A stretch of DNA of 15,641 nucleotides from Clostridiales bacterium (GTDB lineage Bacteria > Bacillota > Clostridia > Christensenellales > CAG-138), in contig WRCT01000027.1 in assembly GCA_009783775.1 (NCBI GenBank), positions 1 to 15,641 of the forward strand. The letters are read 5' to 3'. Positions 6,918 through 14,569 of this stretch are shown piece by piece. Made by a program: the position numbers and the translations under genes. How positions within the stretch are numbered: position 1 is the first letter of the stretch; every line of letters starts with the position of its first letter. The notes beneath the pieces were generated by a model, which was given only the letters and a program-made list of their open reading frames with translations, was not told the DNA's origin and ran no database searches.

Positions 6918-8312
6918 ATGGCAATGACAGAGCAACAAATACAACTCGTGATCGCGGCACAGAGCGGCGACACAAAGAGCTTCGAGCAGCTGTATACGGT
7001 CTACTACAAAAAGGTATACGGCTTTGCGCGCATGATCTTAAAGAATGAGCGAGACGCCGAGGACGTTCTGCAGGAGACCTTCCTCACCGCGTGGCGCAAG
7101 CTGGACACGCTGGAAAGTCCGCCGGCCTTTTCCGTTTGGATCCAGATCATCGCAAAGAACCTTTGCAACGCGCAGCTCCGCCGCAAGAACCTGGTGATCC
7201 TGCTGGACGCGGAGCAGGACATCGAAACGATCGACACGGAGGAATCCGAGGAAACGCTGCCCGCCGTGTACGCCGAACGGGCGGACTTAAAAGACCGGCT
7301 CGGCAGGATCATCGACAGCCTGTCCGACGTACAGCGCCAGACGATTGCACTGTATTACTTCAATGAACTGTCTGTGGACGAGATCGCGGACGTGATGGCC
7401 TGCAGCCCCGGCACGGTCAAATCCCGCCTGTATCTGGCCCGCAAGACGATCAAAGCGGAGGTCGAGGAGCAGGAGCGCAAAAGCGGTGAGAAATTCTACG
7501 GCGTCATTGGCCTGCCTCTGCTGCCGCTTGGCAGGCTGATTCAGTCGCATATCGAATCCATGGCCCTTGACCAGAGCGCGGCAAACGCAACGCTTGACGC
7601 GATCTCACATTCTATCTCGGAGACAAACACGATCCAATCAAAAAAAACGGAGGGCGGAAAAATGAGCAAGAAGCTGTCTATGCAAACCAAAATCCTGGCG
7701 GGCGCCGCAGCCGTTGTGATCGTGGCCGCCGCAGTCGTGCTGGCCGTATTTCTCACGCGCGGCGACAAGCTGACCGGCGGGCAGGAAATGCCGGAGCCGC
7801 TGCCCCTTTTCACGCTGGATCCGATCATCGTCGCCGAACCGACGTTTACGCCGCTTGCGGCTCTGCCGACACCCGAACCGGCGCCAACCGAAACGACAAC
7901 ACCCACCGCCACGCCGAAGGCCGAGACCTCCTACGCCTATATCACCAGCTGGGGCGAGACGATGACCGTCTACAAGGACTTCGCGTTTGACTACGTGGAC
8001 TGGCTGACGGGCGAAGAGGCGATCGTGAAGTATATGGCGGATCACGGCGTTTCGCGGGCAGTGGCGGAGGACGAAACGCAGGAGGCAGGTTATATCCGCA
8101 ACGTCAATCCCTTAATCCGCTGGTTCTCCACGACGAAGGACACCGTATACTATCTGCCCGACGCGACCCTGGTAAACAAAAAGGCGGACAACGAGGCCTT
8201 CAAAAACCGAATGATCCCCGCCATAGAGAACGGCGAGACCTGGCTGACCTTCGTGAAAGTCACCGTCTCGGGGGACAAGATCGTCAAAATCGAATGGGCC
8301 TATCGCCCTTGA
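6918..8312 (+). CDS. ECF-type sigma factor fused to a transmembrane helix and extracytoplasmic domain
   Basis: The protein has 464 residues, far longer than a usual ECF sigma of 160-200. Region 2 spans about 12-90 (FEQLYTVYYKKVYGFA, then ERDAEDVLQETFLTAWR, binding core polymerase and the -10 element). Region 4 spans about 120-180 (LPAVYAERADLKDRL, ALYYFNELSVDEIADVM, CSPGTVKSRLYLARK, a helix-turn-helix for the -35). A bridge (190-248) holds a short apolar stretch, GVIGLPLLPLGRLI. One transmembrane helix follows (about 258-280), then an acidic Pro/Thr linker (291-334) and an unassigned domain of about 130 residues outside the cell. The sigma part is thus tied to the membrane; release by proteolysis or signalling through the helix is inferred. 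AAGGAG sits 9-10 bases before the ATG. Two dockerin genes follow within 35 and 29 bases, probable targets or operon partners. An internal start at 7662 could make the membrane part separately. Confidence 0.85.
   Translation: MAMTEQQIQLVIAAQSGDTKSFEQLYTVYYKKVYGFARMILKNERDAEDVLQETFLTAWRKLDTLESPPAFSVWIQIIAKNLCNAQLRRKNLVILLDAEQDIETIDTEESEETLPAVYAERADLKDRLGRIIDSLSDVQRQTIALYYFNELSVDEIADVMACSPGTVKSRLYLARKTIKAEVEEQERKSGEKFYGVIGLPLLPLGRLIQSHIESMALDQSAANATLDAISHSISETNTIQSKKTEGGKMSKKLSMQTKILAGAAAVVIVAAAVVLAVFLTRGDKLTGGQEMPEPLPLFTLDPIIVAEPTFTPLAALPTPEPAPTETTTPTATPKAETSYAYITSWGETMTVYKDFAFDYVDWLTGEEAIVKYMADHGVSRAVAEDETQEAGYIRNVNPLIRWFSTTKDTVYYLPDATLVNKKADNEAFKNRMIPAIENGETWLTFVKVTVSGDKIVKIEWAYRP
7649..7664 (+). 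promoter_or_regulatory. Internal ribosome binding site and ATG at the sigma/membrane junction
   Basis: GGAGGG (7649-7654) lies seven bases before the in-frame ATG at 7662-7664, and is the best Shine-Dalgarno in this part of the window. Translation from it would give a 216-residue protein (7662-8312) starting MSKKLSMQTK, with a basic N-terminus, the transmembrane helix and the outer domain. An A8 run (7640-7647) just before it is a possible slippage site. This is either a real second start or the scar of two fused genes. Confidence 0.6.
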
Positions 8313-8347
8313 AAATAAGGCATGAAATATGAAAGGAGAAACATGAT

Positions 8348-9736
8348 ATGCAAATCAAGTTCAAAAAAATCTTATCCGCATTGTTGGCTTTCGCGCTGGC
8401 GCTCAGCCTGTTCACCGCCACGGCCAGCGCGGCGGTGAACGTACCGGTCAACGTGGCGGCGACAGCGGGCGTAAACGGCGTGACCGTGACCTGGACGGAC
8501 AATTCGGACGATGAGATCGGGTTTTACATTTTCAGAGACGAGGGCGGCAGCCCGCCTATCACCAGAATCGGTACGGTCCCCGCCAATACTACGTCCTTTT
8601 TGGATACCACGGCGGTGGGCGGAAAGACCTACACCTACTATGTGGCGGCCCGCATAACGGAAGGGTCCTACACGTTTATGTCTATCGGGTTTGTCCTTAC
8701 CGTGCCCGTCGGCAAGCCCGCCGCACCGACCAATCTGACGGCGAATTTCGACCTTATAGACTTTAGCGGCGTCATTCTGACATGGAAGGACAATGCAAAC
8801 AACGAGGAGCGATTCTCCGTCTACAGAAGGGTGGCGGGTGCGACGGGCTGGACGTCCGTGGGCACGACCCCGCCCAACACAACGACCTTCTTAGACGCCA
8901 CAGTCGCGGCGGGCACCGCCTACGAATACATGGTGCAAGCCTTTTTATCCCCCAACTATTCGGACCAGTCCAACGTGGCCACCGTTACCACGCCTCCTGC
9001 GGCGCCGACCGGTCTGACGGCAACGGCGGGCGCCGGCGGCATTACCTTAAACTGGACGAACAACGCGCCCGCCGCGACGCTCTTTTACGTCGCGCGAAAA
9101 GAAGGTAGCGGCAGTTTCGCGGGAATCTATGGCGGCACTGCCAATGTAACGACATGGGTGGACACCACCGCGCAGGAGGGCAAGACGTACACCTACCTTC
9201 TGTGGGTCTATGCGCCCGCCGGGGGCGGCTGGTATTCGGCCTCTTCCAACGAGGCCACCGCGACCATGCGTCCGCTCGCGCCGTCCGGACTGACCGCGAC
9301 GGCGGGTTGGGGTGGCATCGCCTTGAACTGGACGAATCACTCGGTGAACGCGGCCTATCTTCAAGTGCAAAGACAGCACGAGGGCAGCGGATTTTACCTT
9401 GTGGCAGATGTTCCGGCGACCGCCACGACCTATCTGGACACCACGGCGGAGGCGGGAAAGGCATACACCTACCGCATTATGGCTGTGGCGGGGGACGGGA
9501 GCGGCGCCTCTTCCAACCAAGCCGCCGCCAGAATGCTGATGCGCGGCGACGCGAACGTGGACGGCAAGGTTACCGCAGCCGACGCGGCGGCCATTCTGCG
9601 GACGCTGGTGGAACTGCAAACGCTCACCGAAGAGGGCAAACTCAACGCCAAGGTCACATTCACGTCCGGCGCCTTCTCCGCCGCCGACGCGGCGAAGATC
9701 CTGCGCTGGCTTGTGGATCTGGAACTGATACTGTAA
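8348..9736 (+). CDS. Secreted four-FnIII protein with C-terminal dockerin
   Basis: This 462-residue protein has a signal peptide (1 to about 28, ending TASA). Four fibronectin type III domains follow (about 31-122, 125-215, 217-307, 309-397). Each has the marks (V/I)xLxW(T/K)(D/N)N or similar, TTxxxDTT and YTYxVxA, as in APTNLTA and ITLNWTNN. A dockerin ends the protein (about 400-460). Loop 1, DANVDGKVTAAD, is intact; loop 2, VTFTSGAFSAAD, keeps only the last positions. There is no catalytic domain, so the role is probably adhesion, spacing or matrix building through a cohesin partner. GGAG lies nine bases before the ATG at 8348; the ATG at 8343 is out of frame and gives only a short peptide. 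It follows the sigma-fusion gene by 35 bases and precedes a related gene with a very similar signal peptide, so the pair probably arose by duplication. Confidence 0.87.
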   Translation: MQIKFKKILSALLAFALALSLFTATASAAVNVPVNVAATAGVNGVTVTWTDNSDDEIGFYIFRDEGGSPPITRIGTVPANTTSFLDTTAVGGKTYTYYVAARITEGSYTFMSIGFVLTVPVGKPAAPTNLTANFDLIDFSGVILTWKDNANNEERFSVYRRVAGATGWTSVGTTPPNTTTFLDATVAAGTAYEYMVQAFLSPNYSDQSNVATVTTPPAAPTGLTATAGAGGITLNWTNNAPAATLFYVARKEGSGSFAGIYGGTANVTTWVDTTAQEGKTYTYLLWVYAPAGGGWYSASSNEATATMRPLAPSGLTATAGWGGIALNWTNHSVNAAYLQVQRQHEGSGFYLVADVPATATTYLDTTAEAGKAYTYRIMAVAGDGSGASSNQAAARMLMRGDANVDGKVTAADAAAILRTLVELQTLTEEGKLNAKVTFTSGAFSAADAAKILRWLVDLELIL

Positions 9737-9765
9737 AATAAAAGGAAAATCGAAAGGGAAATCTT

Positions 9766-12700
9766 ATGAAAATCAAATTGAAGAAAATGTTATCCGGCCT
9801 GCTGGCGCTCGCGCTGTTACTCAGCCTGTTTACCGCTCTGCCAAGGAACGCGTCTGCCGCGAATGATGTGTTTAGACCGAGGTTTCCTGAGGCGACACTC
9901 GTCGAGGGGGGCGTGAACTTTTACTGGTATGATGGCTTGTTTGAGAAGGACGCCACAAACGTCTATGAAGTCGCGCGAAAAACGAGCGGCAGCACTTGGA
10001 CCGTGCTCTCGTCCGTGACGCCTGTGCCGCATATAAATGAGGGCTCATGGTACGGTGGTTGGGATTGCCTTGACGCAAACGTAAAGGAGGCCACGACCTA
10101 CTATTACAGGGTGCGGATCAACGGCGGCGGCTATCTCTCGGACTGGACCGACGAAGTCAGCGTGGCCACGCCGCCCGCCGCGCCGACCAATCTGACCGCG
10201 ACGGCAAGTTCGGGCAGCATCACCTTGAAATGGACGAACAACTCCGCCGTCGCCACGCAAACCTACATCGACAGAAAGGAAGGCAGCGGCGCCTGGGAGG
10301 GCTTGGATATGGTCTACGCCAATATCACGACCTATGTGGACAATACGGTCCAGGTGACCAAGACCTATACCTACCGGGTGCGGGTCTACGCGCCCGGCGC
10401 GTTCTACTCCGCTTACTCGAATGAGAGCTCCGCCTTTGTGTCCGTAACGCTGCCCACGATTCCGCCTTCCATCACGCAGCAACCCGTCTCCCGCAGTATC
10501 CTGGCGGGGCAAAACACCTCGTTCTACGTCGGGGCCGTCGGCCCGGGCATACTCTATCAGTGGCAGTCTGTCTCCGGCGGCGGCGGCCTGAGTATGTGGA
10601 CGGATATCTCAAACGGCGGTATCTATTCCGGCGCGACGACAAGCAATCTCCAGCTTACCAATGTGCCCGCCTCCTATGACGGCTATTCCTACCGCTGTGT
10701 GGTCAGGAACGCGAGCGGCGCCGCAACGTCAAGTTCCGCAACGCTCAGCGTGGCAAAAACCTATATCGCCACGGTAATCCAAGGCACGGGCGGCGGCAGT
10801 TATGTCGAGGGCGCGACGGTCCATATCATCGCCAATCCGGCGCCGGCGGGCAAGGTGTTCGACAGTTGGACGACTACGGACGGCGTAGTCTTTCAGAACG
10901 TGACCAGCGCGAGCACCTCGTTTATCATGCCCGCGAAGGCGGTTGCAGTTACCGCATACTACAGGGACTTGCAGCCCGCCACCTATGCCGTCACGGTAAA
11001 CATGGGCACGGGCGGCGGCAGCTATCAGGCGGGCGCGACGGTTTCCCTCACAGCGGCGGCGGCGCCGGCCGGCAAGATGTTCGACAAATGGATATCCTTC
11101 GACGGCGTGACCTTTCTCGTGGATACGAACCCGAAAACCTCGTTCATCATGCCCGCCCACGCGGTCGAAGTCACGGCCAGCTATAAGGACCTGCCCAACC
11201 AGTTGGTTTCGGTGTATTCCGGCACGGGTACAGGCTACTATCCGGCGGGCGCGACGGTCACCGTTACGGCCAACGCAGCTCCGGCGGGAAAAGTGTTTGA
11301 GAAATGGACGGTCATCAACGGCGGCGTAACGTTTGCCGACGCCACCAGCCCCGTCACCTCGTTTACCATGCCCGCGAATCCTGTCTCTGTCGTAGCGGAG
11401 TATAAGGACCTGCCGAAATTCGCCGCCACGGTCATAAACGGCACGGGCGGCGGAAGCTATCTGGCGGGTGCGGAGGTAACCATCGTCGCTGACACCGCCT
11501 CGCCCGGCCAGCTGTTTGACAAATGGACGACCTCTGACGGCATCGTTTTCAAGGACGACAGCAGCTCCAACACCTCCTTCATCATGCCCGCAAAGGCGGT
11601 AACGGTCACGGCGACTTACAAAGAAGCGCCGACCTATCTTGTCACCGTGGTGGTGGACGACCTGACCAACGGCGGGTGCGCGGACAACGCTATGGGACCG
11701 TTGTTCAACCTGACCGGCGTGTTTGAGGACCACACCATCGTCTATATCAGGGCGGGCTTTGCGCCTTCGGGCAAAGAGTTTGACTGCTGGACCTCGCCGG
11801 ACGGCGTGAGCTTTTACGACGCGACAAGCATGAACACGCACTTTCTTATGCCGTCAAAGTCGGTTACGATCATCGCGAACTATAAGGACTCCGGCGCCCA
11901 GCGCTACCGCACTACGGTAAACGACGGCTGGGGTACAGAGGACTACTCGGCCGGCACCACAGTTTATATCACGGCCTTTCCTCCCATGTCCGTCAAGGCG
12001 TTTGACAAGAGGGTGACGGAGGACGGCATAGTCCTGGACAATGCAATCAACGCGAGTACCTCTTTACCCATGCCCGCGCAGGCCGTGGAAGTCTCGGCGA
12101 CCTATAAGGATATCCCCACCTGGCAGGTAACGGTCAACAGCGGCAGCTTTATCGCCATGCGTGCGGTGGACGACAAAGTGGAGGCGGGCTCCATGGTCTG
12201 GCTCACAGCGGACGCCGACCCGCAGGGCAGGGATTTTGACAAGTGGGTGACTTCCGACGGCATAACCTTTGCCGACGCGACAAGCGCGTTCACCACCTTT
12301 GTCATGCCCGCCAGGGAAGTGACCGTCACGGCCACCTATAAGCCCCTGCCGATCATTGCCTATATCGTCACGGTCAACAGCGGCACGGGCGGCGGCAGCT
12401 ATCTGCCGGGCGAAACAGTGAACATCGCGGCGAATCCCGCTCCGGCGGGCAAGGTTTTTGACAGTTGGACGAGTTTCGACGGCGTCATCTTTGCGGATGC
12501 GACTAGCTCTAACACCGCCTTTACCATGCCCGCAAAAGCTGTTGCGGTAACGGCGACCTATAAGGATCCGGCCCCGCCCACCTACGACGTCACGGTTATC
12601 GGCGGCACGGGAAGCGGCAGCTATGCGGCAGGCGCGACCGTGAATATCACGGCGGACCCCGCTCCGGCGGGCAAGGTTTTTGACGGTTGGACGAGTTTCG

Positions 12701-13209
12701 ACGGCGTCATCTTTGCCAATGCGAACAACGAAAGCACGGCCTTTACCATGCCCGCGAAAGCTGTTACGGTGACCGCGACATATAAGGACTCGGCTGCGAC
12801 GACCTACGACGTCACGGTTATCGGCGGCACGGGCGGGGGCAGTTTCGCCGCGGGCGCGACAGTCAATATCACAGCCGACACCCCGCTCAAAGGTATGCGG
12901 TTTGTAAACTGGACGGCCTCTCCGGCGGTGACCTTCGCCGGCGCAAACAACGCGAGCACCTCGTTCCCCATGCCGGCCGGCAATGTCACGGTCACGGCCA
13001 ACTTCGAGGGCATTCGCGGCGACGCGAACTGCGACGGCAATGTCAACGCGGCCGACGCAGCGGCGATCCTGCGCACGCTCGTGGAACTGCAAACGCTCAC
13101 GCCGCAGGGTCAACTCAACGCCAAGGTGACCTTCTCCTCCGGCGCCTTCTCCGCCGCCGACGCGGCCAAGATCCTGCGCTGGCTTGTGGATCTGGAGAAG
13201 GATCTGTAG
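9766..13209 (+). CDS. Large secreted FnIII/Ig/Flg_new_2-repeat protein with C-terminal dockerin
   Basis: This is a 1147-residue extracellular protein. It has a signal peptide (1 to about 31), a divergent FnIII-like domain (about 34-135) and a second FnIII (about 137-227) close to the third FnIII of the preceding gene. An Ig-like domain follows (about 233-329: QQPVSRSILAGQNTSF, then YSYRCVVRN). Ten repeats of 71-88 residues run from about 332 to 1083. The repeat type is GTGGGSY-AGATV-ITA-PAGKVFD-WT-DGV-F-T-F-MPA-AV-VTATYKD, recalling divergent InlB B-repeats (Flg_new_2). A dockerin (about 1085-1146) with intact DANCDGNVNAAD and degenerate VTFSSGAFSAAD ends the protein. No enzyme domain is seen; it is a likely long adhesive stalk or scaffold-attached spacer. 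Repeat 5 has an insertion with a Cys (637), and repeat 6 has Arg where the others have Trp (FDKRV). It lies 29 bases after the FnIII gene; an AAAGGG precedes the ATG. Confidence 0.88.
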   Translation: MKIKLKKMLSGLLALALLLSLFTALPRNASAANDVFRPRFPEATLVEGGVNFYWYDGLFEKDATNVYEVARKTSGSTWTVLSSVTPVPHINEGSWYGGWDCLDANVKEATTYYYRVRINGGGYLSDWTDEVSVATPPAAPTNLTATASSGSITLKWTNNSAVATQTYIDRKEGSGAWEGLDMVYANITTYVDNTVQVTKTYTYRVRVYAPGAFYSAYSNESSAFVSVTLPTIPPSITQQPVSRSILAGQNTSFYVGAVGPGILYQWQSVSGGGGLSMWTDISNGGIYSGATTSNLQLTNVPASYDGYSYRCVVRNASGAATSSSATLSVAKTYIATVIQGTGGGSYVEGATVHIIANPAPAGKVFDSWTTTDGVVFQNVTSASTSFIMPAKAVAVTAYYRDLQPATYAVTVNMGTGGGSYQAGATVSLTAAAAPAGKMFDKWISFDGVTFLVDTNPKTSFIMPAHAVEVTASYKDLPNQLVSVYSGTGTGYYPAGATVTVTANAAPAGKVFEKWTVINGGVTFADATSPVTSFTMPANPVSVVAEYKDLPKFAATVINGTGGGSYLAGAEVTIVADTASPGQLFDKWTTSDGIVFKDDSSSNTSFIMPAKAVTVTATYKEAPTYLVTVVVDDLTNGGCADNAMGPLFNLTGVFEDHTIVYIRAGFAPSGKEFDCWTSPDGVSFYDATSMNTHFLMPSKSVTIIANYKDSGAQRYRTTVNDGWGTEDYSAGTTVYITAFPPMSVKAFDKRVTEDGIVLDNAINASTSLPMPAQAVEVSATYKDIPTWQVTVNSGSFIAMRAVDDKVEAGSMVWLTADADPQGRDFDKWVTSDGITFADATSAFTTFVMPAREVTVTATYKPLPIIAYIVTVNSGTGGGSYLPGETVNIAANPAPAGKVFDSWTSFDGVIFADATSSNTAFTMPAKAVAVTATYKDPAPPTYDVTVIGGTGSGSYAAGATVNITADPAPAGKVFDGWTSFDGVIFANANNESTAFTMPAKAVTVTATYKDSAATTYDVTVIGGTGGGSFAAGATVNITADTPLKGMRFVNWTASPAVTFAGANNASTSFPMPAGNVTVTANFEGIRGDANCDGNVNAADAAAILRTLVELQTLTPQGQLNAKVTFSSGAFSAADAAKILRWLVDLEKDL
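10759..13014 (+). repeat. Ten coding repeats, the last three recently duplicated
   Basis: Ten units of about 213-264 bases encode the Flg_new_2-like domains. The last units share a 222-base period: 12436-12494 matches 12658-12716 at 58 of 59 bases, and 12580-12611 is identical to 12802-12833. Earlier units have diverged far more, pointing to recent duplication or gene conversion at the 3' end. Confidence 0.85.
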
Positions 13210-13272
13210 GGGCTTAGGCCCGCCCGCTGTTGGTTGTGGGTCGATATAAAATAAAACGAGGGGGGTATTGAC

Positions 13273-13803
13273 ATGGCGCTCATTAGTTGTCCCTATTGCG
13301 GAAAGAGCGTATCCGACCGGGCGGCATCCTGCCCGGGCTGCGGGCGCGGGATGATTCCTTCAGAAAATGGAACCGCCGTTTCCGAAAACGTTCTTGCTTT
13401 TGGGTTCTGGAACTGCCTCAAAGCCGAAAGCAAGTATTTCTGGTTGAGAACATGGGGCAGAAGTGTTTATACTTCGGGGGAGCACGGCGCAGCCGAGAAC
13501 CGGCGGATTGATACGACAAAAGGCCGGATCTTGAAAATATGGGCCCTGGGCCTGCTGGGCACCTTCGGGCTGCATTACTTTGCCGTCGGACGGTTTCTGA
13601 CCGGATCGCTGCGTTTTTTGTACGGCGCGCTGCTGTGGGGAATCGGCATTCTTGTAGCGCTCGCGCCCCAGGAAACGTCGGACGTCCATCCGCTGCGTAT
13701 CATGCTGGTGTTTTTGGTGTTTGCGCTGATACCCGCTGTGATAGACCTCATCATCATTTGCCTGGGCGGATTTCGAGATGTTTTCAGAAATCGTATTATT
13801 TGA
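13273..13803 (+). CDS. Zinc-ribbon TM2-domain membrane protein
   Basis: The protein has 176 residues. An N-terminal zinc ribbon carries four cysteines (6, 9, 20, 23: CPYCG and CPGCG). A variable soluble stretch (30-85) follows, then hydrophobic segments at about 88-105, 112-132 and 142-164. GLLGTFGLHYFAVGRF and the late IPAVIDLI match the TM2 family pattern (Gly-rich turn, aromatic/HxF, final IDL). TM2 proteins have no settled biochemical role; here the ribbon probably binds zinc on the inner face. A GAGGGGGG tract precedes the ATG by about eight bases. It follows the repeat protein gene by 63 bases and lies 34 bases before another zinc-ribbon gene, with which it probably works or at least shares expression. 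Confidence 0.75.
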   Translation: MALISCPYCGKSVSDRAASCPGCGRGMIPSENGTAVSENVLAFGFWNCLKAESKYFWLRTWGRSVYTSGEHGAAENRRIDTTKGRILKIWALGLLGTFGLHYFAVGRFLTGSLRFLYGALLWGIGILVALAPQETSDVHPLRIMLVFLVFALIPAVIDLIIICLGGFRDVFRNRII

Positions 13804-13809
13804 TATAAT
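13781..13809 (+). promoter_or_regulatory. Probable sigma-A-type promoter
   Basis: TTTTCA (13781-13786; four of six matches to TTGACA), a 17-base spacer, and a perfect TATAAT (13804-13809). The -35 lies inside the end of the TM2 gene and the -10 starts right after its stop codon. It would drive the zinc-ribbon/PH-like gene at 13838 independently of the dockerin operon. Confidence 0.6.
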
Positions 13810-13837
13810 TAAAAATAAAAAATGGAGGTAACACATT

Positions 13838-14344
13838 ATGAACTGTCCCGAATGCGCAAGTGTAGTAGCGGAGGCAGCGGTCGCCTGTCCCAACTGCGGG
13901 TGTCCGATCGATTCCGCGAATGAAACGGTCCTCAAGGTGGGGTTTGTTACGTTTACCAACGTCAATCTGAAGGATATGGCAGGCGCCGTCGGCGGCAGCC
14001 TGGCCGGCGGCATCGTCGGAAACCGCATCGCGCGCAACGCGTCCGCCAATCTGGGCCAGAACGGGCATGGCGTCTTAACGGACAAGCGCTTTGTTTTCGG
14101 CGCGGGCAAGGCGTTAAAGAAAATGACGCCCGGCGCGCCGGCGGACTTTGCCCCTGCCCGAAAAAAAGGCGGCATCACGTTCGACATCCCTCTTGCCGAC
14201 GTGGCGGGTATAAGCCAGGACAAGCAGGGGTTCAGCACCTTATTTGCCTTGGATACGTCCGGCGGCGTCTATAAGTTCGCCTTGATGAAGAAGAGCCAGT
14301 ATGACGAATGGGAAGCAGCGTTCCGTCACGCATTGGGCCGATGA
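13838..14344 (+). CDS. Zinc-ribbon protein with PH-like domain
   Basis: The protein has 168 residues. A zinc ribbon with cysteines at 3, 6, 17 and 20 (CPEC, CPNC) is followed by a short glycine-rich, weakly hydrophobic stretch (46-62). A beta-rich C-terminal region (about 70-166) resembles bacterial PH/GRAM-like domains: GVLTDKRFVF, a central ITFDIPLADVAGIS and the closing helix YDEWEAAFRHAL. Function is unknown; such proteins are usually cytoplasmic or membrane-associated. ATGGAGG gives a strong ribosome binding site about nine bases before the ATG, and a good promoter lies just upstream. The stop codon overlaps, as ATGA, the ATG of a decayed dockerin gene, a sign of former translational coupling. 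Confidence 0.72.
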   Translation: MNCPECASVVAEAAVACPNCGCPIDSANETVLKVGFVTFTNVNLKDMAGAVGGSLAGGIVGNRIARNASANLGQNGHGVLTDKRFVFGAGKALKKMTPGAPADFAPARKKGGITFDIPLADVAGISQDKQGFSTLFALDTSGGVYKFALMKKSQYDEWEAAFRHALGR

Positions 14345-14482
14345 AAAAGAAAGCGGCGCCCTTCTGCTGACCGCGTTGCTCGTGCTGCCCGCGCTCGCGG
14401 CGCTGCCGCAAACGGCGACGTGAACGCCGCCGACGCGGCCAAGATCCTGCGCTGGCTTGTGGATCTGGAGCTGATACTGTAA
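14341..14482 (+). pseudogene. Remnant of a fourth dockerin gene
   Basis: The ATG at 14341 starts MKKKAAPFC and then stops. Shifted by two bases, the sequence reads on as a signal-peptide core, LLLTALLVLPALAALPQTA, so a small indel near 14359 broke the frame. In a third frame the end reads GDVNAADAAKILRWLVDLEL and stops at 14480-14482. Bases 14426-14470 are identical to 13153-13197 of the large dockerin gene, and the last 12 bases match the end of the FnIII-dockerin gene. The body of the protein is gone. The residual dockerin joins the loop 1 DVNAAD to the second helix, as a deletion between the two homologous dockerin halves would do. Confidence 0.75.
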
Positions 14483-14569
14483 TAGCGATTCGTAATATGC
14501 AATCCCGGTTTACAGAGATACTATATTTTTTGAAAGGGAGTGAAAAATTCGTACAAACAAGTTGGAACG

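Noticed and set aside
9545..9727. Reading the second dockerin half as a sequencing error
   Set aside because: The same degenerate loop occurs in three separate genes with different DNA sequence, so it is a real property of the family here.
10729..11841. 370-residue - strand frame, and a similar 349-residue one at 12064-13113
   Set aside because: Both are reverse shadows of the Flg_new_2-like repeats; their apparent internal repeats come from the coding strand.
10759..13014. CRISPR-like array
   Set aside because: The repeats are over 200 bases, in frame and without unique spacers; they encode protein domains.
14341..14370. Nine-codon peptide gene MKKKAAPFC
   Set aside because: The signal peptide core and dockerin end continue in other frames, so it is the broken start of a larger gene.
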